Below are positions 39,012 to 55,569 of a stretch of DNA of 64,000 nucleotides, in pieces (the first letter of the stretch is position 1; each line of letters opens with the position of its first letter). This stretch comes from Brevundimonas sp. (GTDB lineage Bacteria > Pseudomonadota > Alphaproteobacteria > Caulobacterales > Caulobacteraceae): the NCBI RefSeq assembly GCF_013912005.1, contig NZ_JACESB010000001.1, forward strand, positions 287,205 through 351,204. The letters are read 5' to 3'. A program made the position numbers and the translations under genes. Below the pieces are notes generated by a model. That model was given only the letters and a program-made list of their open reading frames with translations. It ran no database searches and was not told where the DNA came from.

Positions 39012-39124
39012 TCCGGCCGTCGACCGGCCAATCGGCCGTTCTCCAGCATCCGCGGCGGCCCTCCGGACGTAGCCGTTGCAGTCCGCCGCCTTGGCTTCAC
39101 AGTACGCACATCCGGGGGCGTTGA

Positions 39125-39952
39125 ATGGCAAAGGTCTGGTCCGGAATAACCGGTGAGCAGATTCGGGCCGGCCGCGCGCTTGTCCGCATCGAGCAGGCGG
39201 AACTCGCCCGCCGCAGCGGCGTGAGCCTGGAAACGGTGAAGCGGCTCGAGCGGGTCCACGGCGGCGTCGGCGCCCATTCGCGGACGCTCGACGCGATTCT
39301 CGGCGCGTTCGCAGAGCTCGGCGTGATGTTCGACAACTGCGAGGAGGGCGAGGGCGTCTGCCGGATGGACGCCCGGGCGACGTCCGGCGGCGGGGGGGCT
39401 CCGCCGGACGCGGCCGCCGGCCTCCGCACGGCCGCTCGCGCCGCGCTGCACCAGGTGGTGTTCCACAGCCGGGCCGCCGCGGGCGTCGACCTGCAGGCGT
39501 TGATCCGCGACCTCGCAGGCGCCGCCTCGCGGCAGGTTGCGGCCGGGGTGACAGGCGTCGTCTTCGTCTACGACGGGCGGATCGTCCAGGCCCTCGAGGG
39601 GCCGAGGAGCGTCGTTTTCGAGCGTCTCGGCGAGGTCGCCGCAAGCCTGAAGCACGAGGACCTGCTGGTCGTCCGAAGCCGTCCGATGGTTCGCCGCAGT
39701 TTTCTGGACCTGAGAGTCTGCTGCGGGCTCTTCGAGACCGACGAGGCGGCCTTCGTCTCGCAACCGAACCTGCGGCGGGGGCTCCGACCGGAAGAGGTCT
39801 CGACCGCAGGCCTGTTCGATCTGCTGACGGCCGTCTACGGCCTGGCGGCACAGCCGCCGCGCACCGCCGGGGCGGGGGCGAGCCCCTGTCCGCTCGCCGG
39901 CGAATGCCTCGACCAGCGTTGCGCGATTCGCGCCTCGGCGGTTCCGGCCTGA
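39125..39952 (+). CDS. XRE-type helix-turn-helix fused to a degenerate BLUF domain
   Basis: 275 residues in three parts. Residues 8 to 70 are an XRE-like HTH (GITGEQIRAGRALVRIEQ, then AELARRSGVSLETVKRLE). Residues 108 to 200 match BLUF: HQVVFHSRAAAGVDL, AGVTGVVFVYDGRIVQALEGP, then a basic helix. Of the flavin-contact residues, Gln155 is kept, but the photoactive Tyr is Phe113 and the usual Asn is Gln137, so normal photocycling is doubtful. The tail carries Cys255, Cys261 and Cys266 in SPCPLAGECLDQRC. It lies 113 bases downstream of cheE, same strand. The first in-frame ATG is used. Alternative: a light-independent flavin or redox regulator. Confidence 0.82.
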   Translation: MAKVWSGITGEQIRAGRALVRIEQAELARRSGVSLETVKRLERVHGGVGAHSRTLDAILGAFAELGVMFDNCEEGEGVCRMDARATSGGGGAPPDAAAGLRTAARAALHQVVFHSRAAAGVDLQALIRDLAGAASRQVAAGVTGVVFVYDGRIVQALEGPRSVVFERLGEVAASLKHEDLLVVRSRPMVRRSFLDLRVCCGLFETDEAAFVSQPNLRRGLRPEEVSTAGLFDLLTAVYGLAAQPPRTAGAGASPCPLAGECLDQRCAIRASAVPA

Positions 39953-39985
39953 TGCTGCGACGTCCTGCCGCGAAGGGCGCTGATA

Positions 39986-40022
39986 CGCCCCTGCAAGCGT
40001 CACCTCTGCCGCGTCAGGGGCG
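39986..40022. repeat. Inverted repeat after the HTH-BLUF gene
   Basis: CGCCCCTG (39986-39993) and CAGGGGCG (40015-40022) form an 8-bp stem with a 21-base loop, in the 186-base gap before the hybrid kinase. It could be a weak terminator for the HTH-BLUF gene, although no T-run follows. I see no clear promoter elements in the rest of the gap. Confidence 0.4.
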
Positions 40023-40138
40023 CCTGCCGGCGGCGGGGGCGACATGGCCGCACCCGCGGCGGTTCGCCTGCCGGGAGAGCTCAGGTTCACGATCCTCGAT
40101 CCACCGGCTAGCCGGGCGCGAAGTGACCAGGTCGGAGG

Positions 40139-41782
40139 ATGCGAATCTTGGAGTCTGAAGGCAATGCCGCCGCCGGAAAGCGGCCGGGCGCCAGCCCGGG
40201 ACGGCGACACAGGACCTTCGGACTGAAGCGCGCGTCCACGACGCGCGCCGGCGTGATCGACCGCGCCGAGGACATCCTGGCCAGCATTCTGAACCTCACC
40301 GCGGAGGGGGTCATCGTCGCAGACGGGGACCTGAGGATTCTCGTCTTCAGCAGCGGGGCCGAGGCGATCTTCGGGTATGCGGCGAACGAGGTGTTGGGGC
40401 GGTCCGTCGAAATCCTGATACCGCAGGAGTTCCGCCGACAGCATCGGGATCACGTCGACGAGTTCAAGTCGCGGAAGCAGACGTCCTCGAGGATGCGCGG
40501 GCGGATGCAGACCATGGGGCTGACCCGGTCGGGCGAGCTGAAGCCGGTGGAGGTGGATCTGTCCCGGCTGCAGGCCGCGCAGGGAGAGATCATCACGGCC
40601 ATCGTGCGGGACGTGACGGAGCGGGTCGAGACCGAACGCCTGCTGTCGGCCGCCGCGGAAGCGGCGAACACCGCCAATCACGCCAAGAGCGCCTTCCTGG
40701 CGGCCATGAGCCACGAGATCCGGACGCCGCTGAACGGCATCCTCGGAATGGCGCAGGCGATGGCGCAGGACGAACTGCCGACGCGACAGCGCGAACGCCT
40801 CGCCGTCCTCAGGGATTCCGGCGCGAGCCTGCTGCAGATTCTCAACGACCTCCTCGACCTGTCCAAGATCGAGTCGGGCAAGCTGACGCTGGAAGAGGCG
40901 GAATTCGACATCGAGGAGCTTCTGCGGAGCGCCTGCGCCGCCTTCGCGTCCCTCGCCGCCCAGAAGGGCCTCGCCTATGAGCTGAAGGTCTCGGAGGGCG
41001 CGCGCGGCCGATATCGCGGCGATCCCCTGCGCCTGCGCCAGATCCTGCACAACCTCATCTCGAACGCGATCAAGTTCACCGAGCAGGGGCGCGTCGAGGT
41101 CGCCGTGAGCCGGCGTGGCGGTCGTCTGGTGATGGTGGTGCGCGACACCGGGATCGGCATACCCAGGGATCGCGTCAGCCGGATCTTCGACCGGTTCGAA
41201 CAGGCGGACGTCTCCACCACGCGCCGGTTCGGGGGAACGGGGCTGGGCCTGGCCATTTGTCACGAGCTTGTCCGCCTGATGGGCGGAACGATCCAGGTCC
41301 GCAGCGAGCCGGGGCGGGGGACGGTCTTCCGGGTCGAGGCGCCGACGCCGCGCGTCAGCAGCGCCGCTTCGTCCGACGGGAAGAGCGCCGACGCCGCGCC
41401 CGGGACGCGGGCGCTTCGCATCCTCGTCGCGGAGGACAATCCCACGAACCAGATCGTCATCCGGAGCCTGCTGGAAGCCGCCGGGCTCGATTGCGTGGTC
41501 GCGCCGGACGGCGCGGCGGCGCTGGAGGCGTGGCAGGCGGGCGAGTGGGATGTGATCCTGATGGACGTCCAGATGCCGGTCATGGACGGTCCGACGGCGA
41601 CGGCGGCCATCCGGGCGATAGAGACCGAGGAAGGCGGCGGGCGGATTCCCATCCTGGGCGTCACCGCCAATGCGATGGCCCATCAGATCGAGGAGTACAT
41701 CGCCGCTGGCATGGATGGCGTGATCGCCAAGCCCATCCAGCTCACGGAGCTTCTCACCGCGATCGGGGAGCTGGTCGAGTGA
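40139..41782 (+). CDS. PAS hybrid histidine kinase with receiver
   Basis: 547 residues, soluble. A PAS domain (about 45 to 160: ILASILNLTAEGVIVADGDLRILVFSSGAEAIFGYAANEVLGR) is followed by a HisKA domain with phospho-His192 (AMSHEIRTPLNGILGM). The ATPase has N box LISNAIKFTE, G1 VRDTGIGIP, an F box and G2 GGTGLGLAI, all intact. The C-terminal receiver has phospho-Asp476 (ILMDVQMPVMDG). The ATG at 40139 follows GGAGG directly with no spacing; a TTG at 40148 has the better spacing, so the true start may be three codons later. The next regulator overlaps by four bases. Confidence 0.93.
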   Translation: MRILESEGNAAAGKRPGASPGRRHRTFGLKRASTTRAGVIDRAEDILASILNLTAEGVIVADGDLRILVFSSGAEAIFGYAANEVLGRSVEILIPQEFRRQHRDHVDEFKSRKQTSSRMRGRMQTMGLTRSGELKPVEVDLSRLQAAQGEIITAIVRDVTERVETERLLSAAAEAANTANHAKSAFLAAMSHEIRTPLNGILGMAQAMAQDELPTRQRERLAVLRDSGASLLQILNDLLDLSKIESGKLTLEEAEFDIEELLRSACAAFASLAAQKGLAYELKVSEGARGRYRGDPLRLRQILHNLISNAIKFTEQGRVEVAVSRRGGRLVMVVRDTGIGIPRDRVSRIFDRFEQADVSTTRRFGGTGLGLAICHELVRLMGGTIQVRSEPGRGTVFRVEAPTPRVSSAASSDGKSADAAPGTRALRILVAEDNPTNQIVIRSLLEAAGLDCVVAPDGAAALEAWQAGEWDVILMDVQMPVMDGPTATAAIRAIETEEGGGRIPILGVTANAMAHQIEEYIAAGMDGVIAKPIQLTELLTAIGELVE

Positions 41783-42303
41783 GCGTCCAGTCGTCCGAAC
41801 TGATCGATCCCGCCCGCCGCGCCTGCGAGGAGGAAATCTTTCGCCTCCTGACGTGGAGCGCCCGGAGGTGGCGAACCCGCGTGAACGAGGCGCTGGCCGA
41901 CGTCGGCCAGACCGATGCGCGGCACGCAACCCTGCAGGTGCTTCGCCAGGCGTCAGGCGGATTGATCCAGTTCGACCTGGCGCGACGCCTGAACGTCAGC
42001 GGCCCGACGCTGGTGGGCATCCTCGACGCGCTCGAACGGCAGGGGCTGATTGCCCGGGGCGCCCTGATGGGCGACCGCCGCGCAAACCTGATCCGGCTCG
42101 AAGACAAGGGGGCCGCCCTGCTGGATGATCTGGATCGGCGGGTGCAGGACGTCAGGGCCGACCTGCTGTCCGGTCAACCGCTGGCCCGACTGCAGGCCAC
42201 GGCCGAGGTGTTGCGCGACATCTCCGGCGGTCTCCGTCCGGTGGAGCGGGAACGCCGCCGGCCCGCGGCCGGCCCCGGGAAGCGGACCCGGGCCGGGTCG
42301 TAG
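41779..42303 (+). CDS. MarR-family regulator downstream of the hybrid kinase
   Basis: 174 residues starting at a GTG overlapping the kinase stop (GTGA). The winged helix is EEEIFRLLTWSARRWRTRVNEALADVGQTDARHATLQVL and GGLIQFDLARRLNVSGPTLVGILDALERQGLIARGALMGDRRANLIRLEDKGAALL, with the DRR wing. It closely resembles the MarR at 29060: both share a GQTD turn, a GLIQ strand, (V/I)xGPxLV recognition and a GDRRAxLxRLE wing. Close to the kinase, it may be controlled by it or set its own expression. Confidence 0.9.
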   Translation: MSVQSSELIDPARRACEEEIFRLLTWSARRWRTRVNEALADVGQTDARHATLQVLRQASGGLIQFDLARRLNVSGPTLVGILDALERQGLIARGALMGDRRANLIRLEDKGAALLDDLDRRVQDVRADLLSGQPLARLQATAEVLRDISGGLRPVERERRRPAAGPGKRTRAGS

Positions 42304-42324
42304 GGGGCCGGTTCCCTCGCGGGC

Positions 42325-42513
42325 TCAGTCGTCGGCGAAGGACCGGGGCTCGCGAGGAATCCCGCTGCGGCGGGCGCGCAGGAAGTCCGCGCACCGGTCG
42401 GCGACCTCAAGCAGGGCGCGGCGCCTCTCGGGATTCTGCTCGGGAATGGCGCGGGTGATCATCCGGGCGACTCTCCGGCGGCACTCTTCAGGGGTGAAAT
42501 CGATCAGCGTCAT
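42325..42513 (-). CDS. Small hypothetical protein
   Basis: 62 residues, charged and helical: MTLIDFTPEECRRRVARMITRAIPEQNPERRRALLEVADRCADFLRARR. Not recognised. The start overlaps the DUF2254 gene stop by four bases (ATGA), which argues for real translation. Size and composition resemble small alphaproteobacterial proteins with a single long helix pair; two cysteines are present. It is convergent with the MarR gene. Confidence 0.55.
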   Translation of the reverse strand: MTLIDFTPEECRRRVARMITRAIPEQNPERRRALLEVADRCADFLRARRSGIPREPRSFADD

Positions 42514-43853
42514 GCTCGTGGAAGTCGCGGCGTGGCGCCGGGTTCCCGGCGCGGCCCGGGCTTCGACCCGTCGTCGGCGGAGACCGAAAGAAAGCTGGAC
42601 CAGGCGGCCGCCAGCGCCTCCCGGTCGTGCGCGTTCTCGAACATGGCCTGTCCCTGGGCGTGAGCGTCGCGCGCCTTGGCGCGGAGCGCCTCGAGACGCG
42701 CCGGGTCCCGCTCGACGCGAGCGACCTCGGTCAGAAGCCCGACCAGGTGCAGCAGCACCGACGGGGAGCCGCCGGCGTGCTCGCGGATCATGTCGAACAT
42801 GGCGTCGGTGATGTCTTCATAGGCGAGGGGCCGCAGTCTGAGCCGGACGACCCCGTCGCACTCCCGCACCCCGTCATCGATGTGGCGGTCCGCAAGCCAG
42901 GCCAGGAGCGCGCCGAGCCGGTCCAGCACGGCGATGGCCGTGCGCGGGTCGTTGACGCCGGGGGAGAGCGCGCGAACCGCGACCTCCACCAGCTGCTCGA
43001 TCGGGAAGATCAGGTCCGCCGGCGAGCCGGCCTGCCGGCTGAGGGCGATCCGGCTCCACAGCGCCTCCTCGGCCCTGTCCGGCGCCCGGGAGACGAGGGC
43101 GAGGGGCGCGCCCTGCAGGACGAACTCGCCGGGCCGCTTGAGCAGGGTCACCACGCAGTCGTGCTCGTCGGCCCAGTCCACAAGCGCGGCGCCGTCGACC
43201 TGCTGCAGATAGCCGGATCCCCGCACGCGCACCGTATCGGCGACGTTCCAGTCGACAGGGTCGTCTTGCGGGCGTGGCGGCGTTTCGGACGTCACCCGGC
43301 GCAGCTGGCGGACGACGTCATCGTGCACGAGGTCGATCACCGTGCCGACGTTGATGCGGCTCGCGACGTGATGGACGAAGTAGATCATCAGGGCGATGCA
43401 GCCGCCGGCCAGCGCCAGGCCCACCGTCACGCCGAGGGTCGGCACGAAGGCCTCCTCCTCGCCGCCCCGCACCGAGCGGAGAACGACGAGGGCGTAGCCG
43501 AAGGTGCCCAGGAGCACCCCGAGGGTCGTCTGGTTGCCCCGGTCGCGCATGAAGTTGCCGAGCAACCGCGGCCCCATCTGGCTGGAGGCGAGCGTGAGGG
43601 CGGCGATGGTGATGGAAAAGAGCGTGCCCGCCACGGCGATGGTGGAGGAGGCGATGGCTCCGAGCAGGGTGCGCGCGCCGGTGTCGCCGCCGCCGTAGAC
43701 CCAGGAGTCCGGCAGCCAGGAGGGGAGGAGGTCCAGGGCCTGGACCCGGACCACGAGCAGCCCCAGACCCGCCAGGGCGACCGCGATCAGCCCGGGAACC
43801 AGCCAGAAGGCGTTCGCCACCTGCACGAAGAACCGCAGCAGCCGCGCCTTCAT
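42510..43853 (-). CDS. DUF2254 membrane protein
   Basis: 447 residues. An N-terminal membrane region has about four helices (VANAFWLVPGLIAVALAGLGLLVV; TLLGAIASSTIAVAGTLFSITIAALTLASSQMGPRLL; NQTTLGVLLGTFGYALVVL; VTVGLALAGGCIALMIYFVHHVASRI), followed by a soluble domain with the family motif AVRALSPGVNDPRTAIAVLDRLG. The SSQMGPRLLGNFMRDRGNQ segment is also a DUF2254 hallmark. Function is unknown; the fold suggests a channel or transporter accessory. The ATG at 43853 fits the family start. Confidence 0.88.
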   Translation of the reverse strand: MKARLLRFFVQVANAFWLVPGLIAVALAGLGLLVVRVQALDLLPSWLPDSWVYGGGDTGARTLLGAIASSTIAVAGTLFSITIAALTLASSQMGPRLLGNFMRDRGNQTTLGVLLGTFGYALVVLRSVRGGEEEAFVPTLGVTVGLALAGGCIALMIYFVHHVASRINVGTVIDLVHDDVVRQLRRVTSETPPRPQDDPVDWNVADTVRVRGSGYLQQVDGAALVDWADEHDCVVTLLKRPGEFVLQGAPLALVSRAPDRAEEALWSRIALSRQAGSPADLIFPIEQLVEVAVRALSPGVNDPRTAIAVLDRLGALLAWLADRHIDDGVRECDGVVRLRLRPLAYEDITDAMFDMIREHAGGSPSVLLHLVGLLTEVARVERDPARLEALRAKARDAHAQGQAMFENAHDREALAAAWSSFLSVSADDGSKPGPRREPGATPRLPRA

Positions 43854-43964
43854 GGGTTCAACCGGGGCATCACGGATCCTCGTCTGGCCCGCGCCGTGGT
43901 CCGGAAGGGCGCCCGCGCGGCTCGCGCGTAAGCAGCGAAGTACAGCGGTCAAGGTTCCGCGAAC

Positions 43965-43999
43965 GTCCGCCCGCCGCCCCGGCGGGCGGGCGGGCGGAC
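43965..43999. terminator. GC-rich hairpin after the autotransporter gene
   Basis: GTCCGCCCGCC (43965-43975) pairs with GGCGGGCGGAC (43989-43999), an 11-bp stem over a 13-base loop that is itself a run of GGCG units. No T-run follows on the minus strand, so it may end the autotransporter transcript weakly or act as an RNA 3'-end stabiliser. It lies in the 192-base gap before DUF2254. Confidence 0.45.
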
Positions 44000-44045
44000 G
44001 GCGCGGCAGGCGCGACGGCCGCAGGGGCCGCCGCCGCTTACGGCG

Positions 44046-53165
<9,120 letters not shown>

Positions 53166-53281
53166 TGCCGGTCTCCCCAATCGCCCGCAGACAGAGGTCC
53201 GCAGCCTCGCAAGAGGTGCGTCGGTTCAGCGGGAGGGGCAAGCGCGCTCTCGCCGTGAGCGAGCCACGCCGGGGGGCGACC

Positions 53282-54418
53282 TCACGCGGGAAGGGAGTTC
53301 TTCGTCGCGGAGCCCTCCGCCTGCGCCGGAAGGGGCGCGGGGAAGGCGATGGTCGCTGTGAAGCCCTGCGGCGTCCCGCGCGTCGTCAGCGAGCCTGCGT
53401 CCCCGTACGTCGCCGCCAGACGCTCGCGGATGTTGCGGAGGCCCGTTCCGGTTCCGGCGGCGAGCGAAGGCCGCCCCGGGCCGTCGTCGCTCACCGACAG
53501 GGTCATCTGCCCCCCGGCGCACCGCGCGCGAACCACGATCGCCACCTGGCGATCCGTGGATGCGACGGCGTGCTTCACGGCGTTCTCCACAAGCGGTTGC
53601 AGCAGGAAAGGGGTGATCCGCACCTCGCGAAGGTCTTCGGGGATGTCGGTCTCGACGACGAGGCGGTCTCCGAAACGCACGCGCTCCACATCAAGGTAGG
53701 CTTCGAGCGCCTCGAGTTCATCGGCGATCGCGACCGGCGCGCCCTGATCCGCCAGAAGCGAGGCGCGAAGGAAGGCGGCCAGGTTCATCGCCGTCGCATC
53801 CGCCTCCTTCAGGCGTCCTGTGACGATCAGCGCTGACAGGGAGTTGAGGGCGTTGAAGATGAAGTGGGGGTGCAACTGCAGTCTGAGCGCTGTGAGCTCG
53901 GCCCGCTGGGCCGCGCCCTCGGCCTCGATCAGGCGTCGCTGGGACAGAAGCAGGCTTGCGGCCATCGCATAGCAGCCGAAGATCCAGAAATAGATCATCA
54001 GGCTGATCCGCAGGCCGACCTCCACGGCGCCCCCCGGGGTCTCGACGACAAACGCGGCGCCCAGCCCCGGCGGCATCAGGCGGCCCAGGACCCAGCCGGA
54101 GATGTGCACGTCCAGCAAGGCCTGAAGCGCGGCGAGGAGTACGACGGCCAGGCCGGCGATCAGCCACCGTGCGACACCGCGAAGTCCTTCGGTCCGGAGC
54201 AGGATCTCGTGCAGGGGCCAGGTGAGAAGCAGCCCGTGGGCCGTCCAGATCAGCGGAAACAGCAGCAGCAGAGGATCGGTGTTCAGGGACAGGGTGAACA
54301 GCAGGTGGCCCACCAGGGCCAGGCCCCACAGCATCAGGGCCAGGACGATCGAACTCCAGCGGGGGTCGTGGAGCAGGTTCGGGACACCCGCGGCGGGGCG
54401 GGAACGCAGGGGGGGCAT
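53282..54418 (-). CDS. LytS-type sensor histidine kinase (intact)
   Basis: 378 residues. Four or so N-terminal membrane helices (SSIVLALMLWGLALVGHLLFTLSL; LLLLFPLIWTAHGLLLTWPL; WLIAGLAVVLLAALQALLDV; ISLMIYFWIFGCYAMAASLLL) precede a His_kinase domain (PF06580-like): phospho-His185 in LQLHPHFIFNALNSLSAL, N box LLQPLVENAVKHAVA, G box VSDDGPGRPS and GTGLRNIRERLAATYG, all complete. It lies 116 bases upstream of the autotransporter on the same strand and is divergent from an OmpR-like regulator. Its natural partner would be a LytTR regulator such as the one at 56691. Confidence 0.92.
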   Translation of the reverse strand: MPPLRSRPAAGVPNLLHDPRWSSIVLALMLWGLALVGHLLFTLSLNTDPLLLLFPLIWTAHGLLLTWPLHEILLRTEGLRGVARWLIAGLAVVLLAALQALLDVHISGWVLGRLMPPGLGAAFVVETPGGAVEVGLRISLMIYFWIFGCYAMAASLLLSQRRLIEAEGAAQRAELTALRLQLHPHFIFNALNSLSALIVTGRLKEADATAMNLAAFLRASLLADQGAPVAIADELEALEAYLDVERVRFGDRLVVETDIPEDLREVRITPFLLQPLVENAVKHAVASTDRQVAIVVRARCAGGQMTLSVSDDGPGRPSLAAGTGTGLRNIRERLAATYGDAGSLTTRGTPQGFTATIAFPAPLPAQAEGSATKNSLPA

Positions 54419-54691
54419 CGAGCGGACTCGCCAGACGGACGACCTTGTCCGGAGGGGGCCGAGATTTCCTTATGCGACCGATGAACTCAACAGACCGGGG
54501 CCGGCCGTCGGCCCGTTTGGTCGCACCGGCGGCGGCTTTGGCAGCGGGGGAGCCGTTCCATCGCATCCGCGGCCTTCCCCATCTCACCCCGCGTGGCGGA
54601 CGTCCGGCCGGCCGGTAGTCTTCGTCTCCTTCGCAAGGCCCGGTCACGGACCCGCCGCCGCCCGGGCGGCGGCGCCAGGAGGAGGCAGCAG
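54419..54691. promoter_or_regulatory. Divergent intergenic region between the kinase and the OmpR-like regulator
   Basis: 273 bases without a gene, presumably holding both promoters. A GGAGGAGGC ribosome site precedes the plus-strand gene. I looked for copies of the repeat found at 55480-55516 and did not find one. No clear -35/-10 pair stands out. Confidence 0.5.
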
Positions 54692-55468
54692 ATGTGGGAC
54701 GGTCTGGACCAGACGCACACCGCTCCGGCGGACGGCGGGACGGTCCACCCGCAAGTCGCCCCTGACGGGCGAAGCCGGCCAGTGGCGCTGTTCGTGGGGC
54801 CGCAGGACGGGGCCTGCCGCGCCGAGGCTGTCGCCCGCGACGGCGGACTCGTGGTCGTCCGCGTCGGTGACGCCGCCTCGGCGGAGGCGGCTCTCAGCCA
54901 GCAGTCCGTGAACCTGGTCGTGCTTGTGGGCGGCCCCGACGGCCGCATCGACTTCAGCGCCTGCCATCGGCTGTCCGCCCTGCGCGCCGCGCCCGTCCTG
55001 GTGGTCGCTGCGGCCGAGCACGAGCTCGACAGGGTGCTGGCGCTCGAGCTGGGCGCAGACGGCTGCGTCGCGCAGGGCTGCTGGGATCGCGAACTGATCG
55101 CCCGCATGCGTGCGCTCACGCGCCGCGCGGCCCGGCCGACGCTCGCTTCCGCCGCCGCGACCCTGCGCTTCCGCGACTTTCGCCTCGACCTTTCGAAACG
55201 TGAACTGCGCCGCCTCGACGGCAGTCGCCTGCGCCTTTCGCGTTCGGAATTCGATCTGCTGGACCTGTTTGTCGGCGCTCCGTCTCGACTGCTGTCATCG
55301 GAGGAGATCGCAAAGGCTTTCGCGGCCGGGGAAACGCTCAATCCGCGCGCCGTGGCGGTGCGCGTCTACCGCCTCCGGCGCCGGCTGCGGGACGGGTCGG
55401 GGCCGGATCTCATCCGGACGGTCCACGGCATGGGCTACGTCTTCGAGGCCGCGGTCAGGCCGGAATGA
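54692..55468 (+). CDS. OmpR-like regulator with a non-phosphorylatable pseudo-receiver
   Basis: 258 residues. The N-terminal half has receiver-like strands (PVALFVGPQDG, NLVVLVGGPDGRIDF, APVLVVAAAEHEL, DGCVAQG) but lacks the acidic pair, has Val at the phospho-Asp position and Gln in place of the Lys, so phosphorylation is not possible. The C-terminal half is a normal OmpR/PhoB winged helix (FRDFRLDLSKRELRRLDGSRLRLSRSEFDLLDLFV ... PRAVAVRVYRLRRRLRDG ... TVHGMGYVFE). The ATG at 54692 follows GGAGGAGGC; the upstream ORF from 54593 is not used. It lies 101 bases before the LytS/LytTR pair. Confidence 0.88.
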   Translation: MWDGLDQTHTAPADGGTVHPQVAPDGRSRPVALFVGPQDGACRAEAVARDGGLVVVRVGDAASAEAALSQQSVNLVVLVGGPDGRIDFSACHRLSALRAAPVLVVAAAEHELDRVLALELGADGCVAQGCWDRELIARMRALTRRAARPTLASAAATLRFRDFRLDLSKRELRRLDGSRLRLSRSEFDLLDLFVGAPSRLLSSEEIAKAFAAGETLNPRAVAVRVYRLRRRLRDGSGPDLIRTVHGMGYVFEAAVRPE

Positions 55469-55479
55469 CGCCCTGATTT

Positions 55480-55516
55480 GCGACGAACCGGATCGGGCGC
55501 GCGACGAAACGGATCG
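55480..55516. promoter_or_regulatory. 16-bp direct repeat, LytTR/AlgR-like site
   Basis: GCGACGAACCGGATCG (55480-55495) and GCGACGAAACGGATCG (55501-55516) differ at one position and start exactly 21 bp apart, about two helix turns. On the complement the first contains CGGTTCGTC, one base from the AlgR box CCGTTCGTC. LytTR regulators bind paired direct repeats with 21-bp spacing. It lies 54 to 90 bases upstream of the second kinase gene. Confidence 0.6.
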
Positions 55517-55569
55517 CATCCTGCCCCGCCCGACATAGAAGGGATCTTTCCCTGGCGAGAGGCCTCGGC

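Noticed and set aside
53166-53180. TTG start for the autotransporter five codons upstream
   Set aside because: The GTG at 53165 has GGGGAG at proper spacing; the TTG overlaps that ribosome site.
53245-53270. CTCGC/GCGAG hairpin upstream of the autotransporter
   Set aside because: Only a 5-bp stem; not distinguishable from chance in GC-rich sequence.
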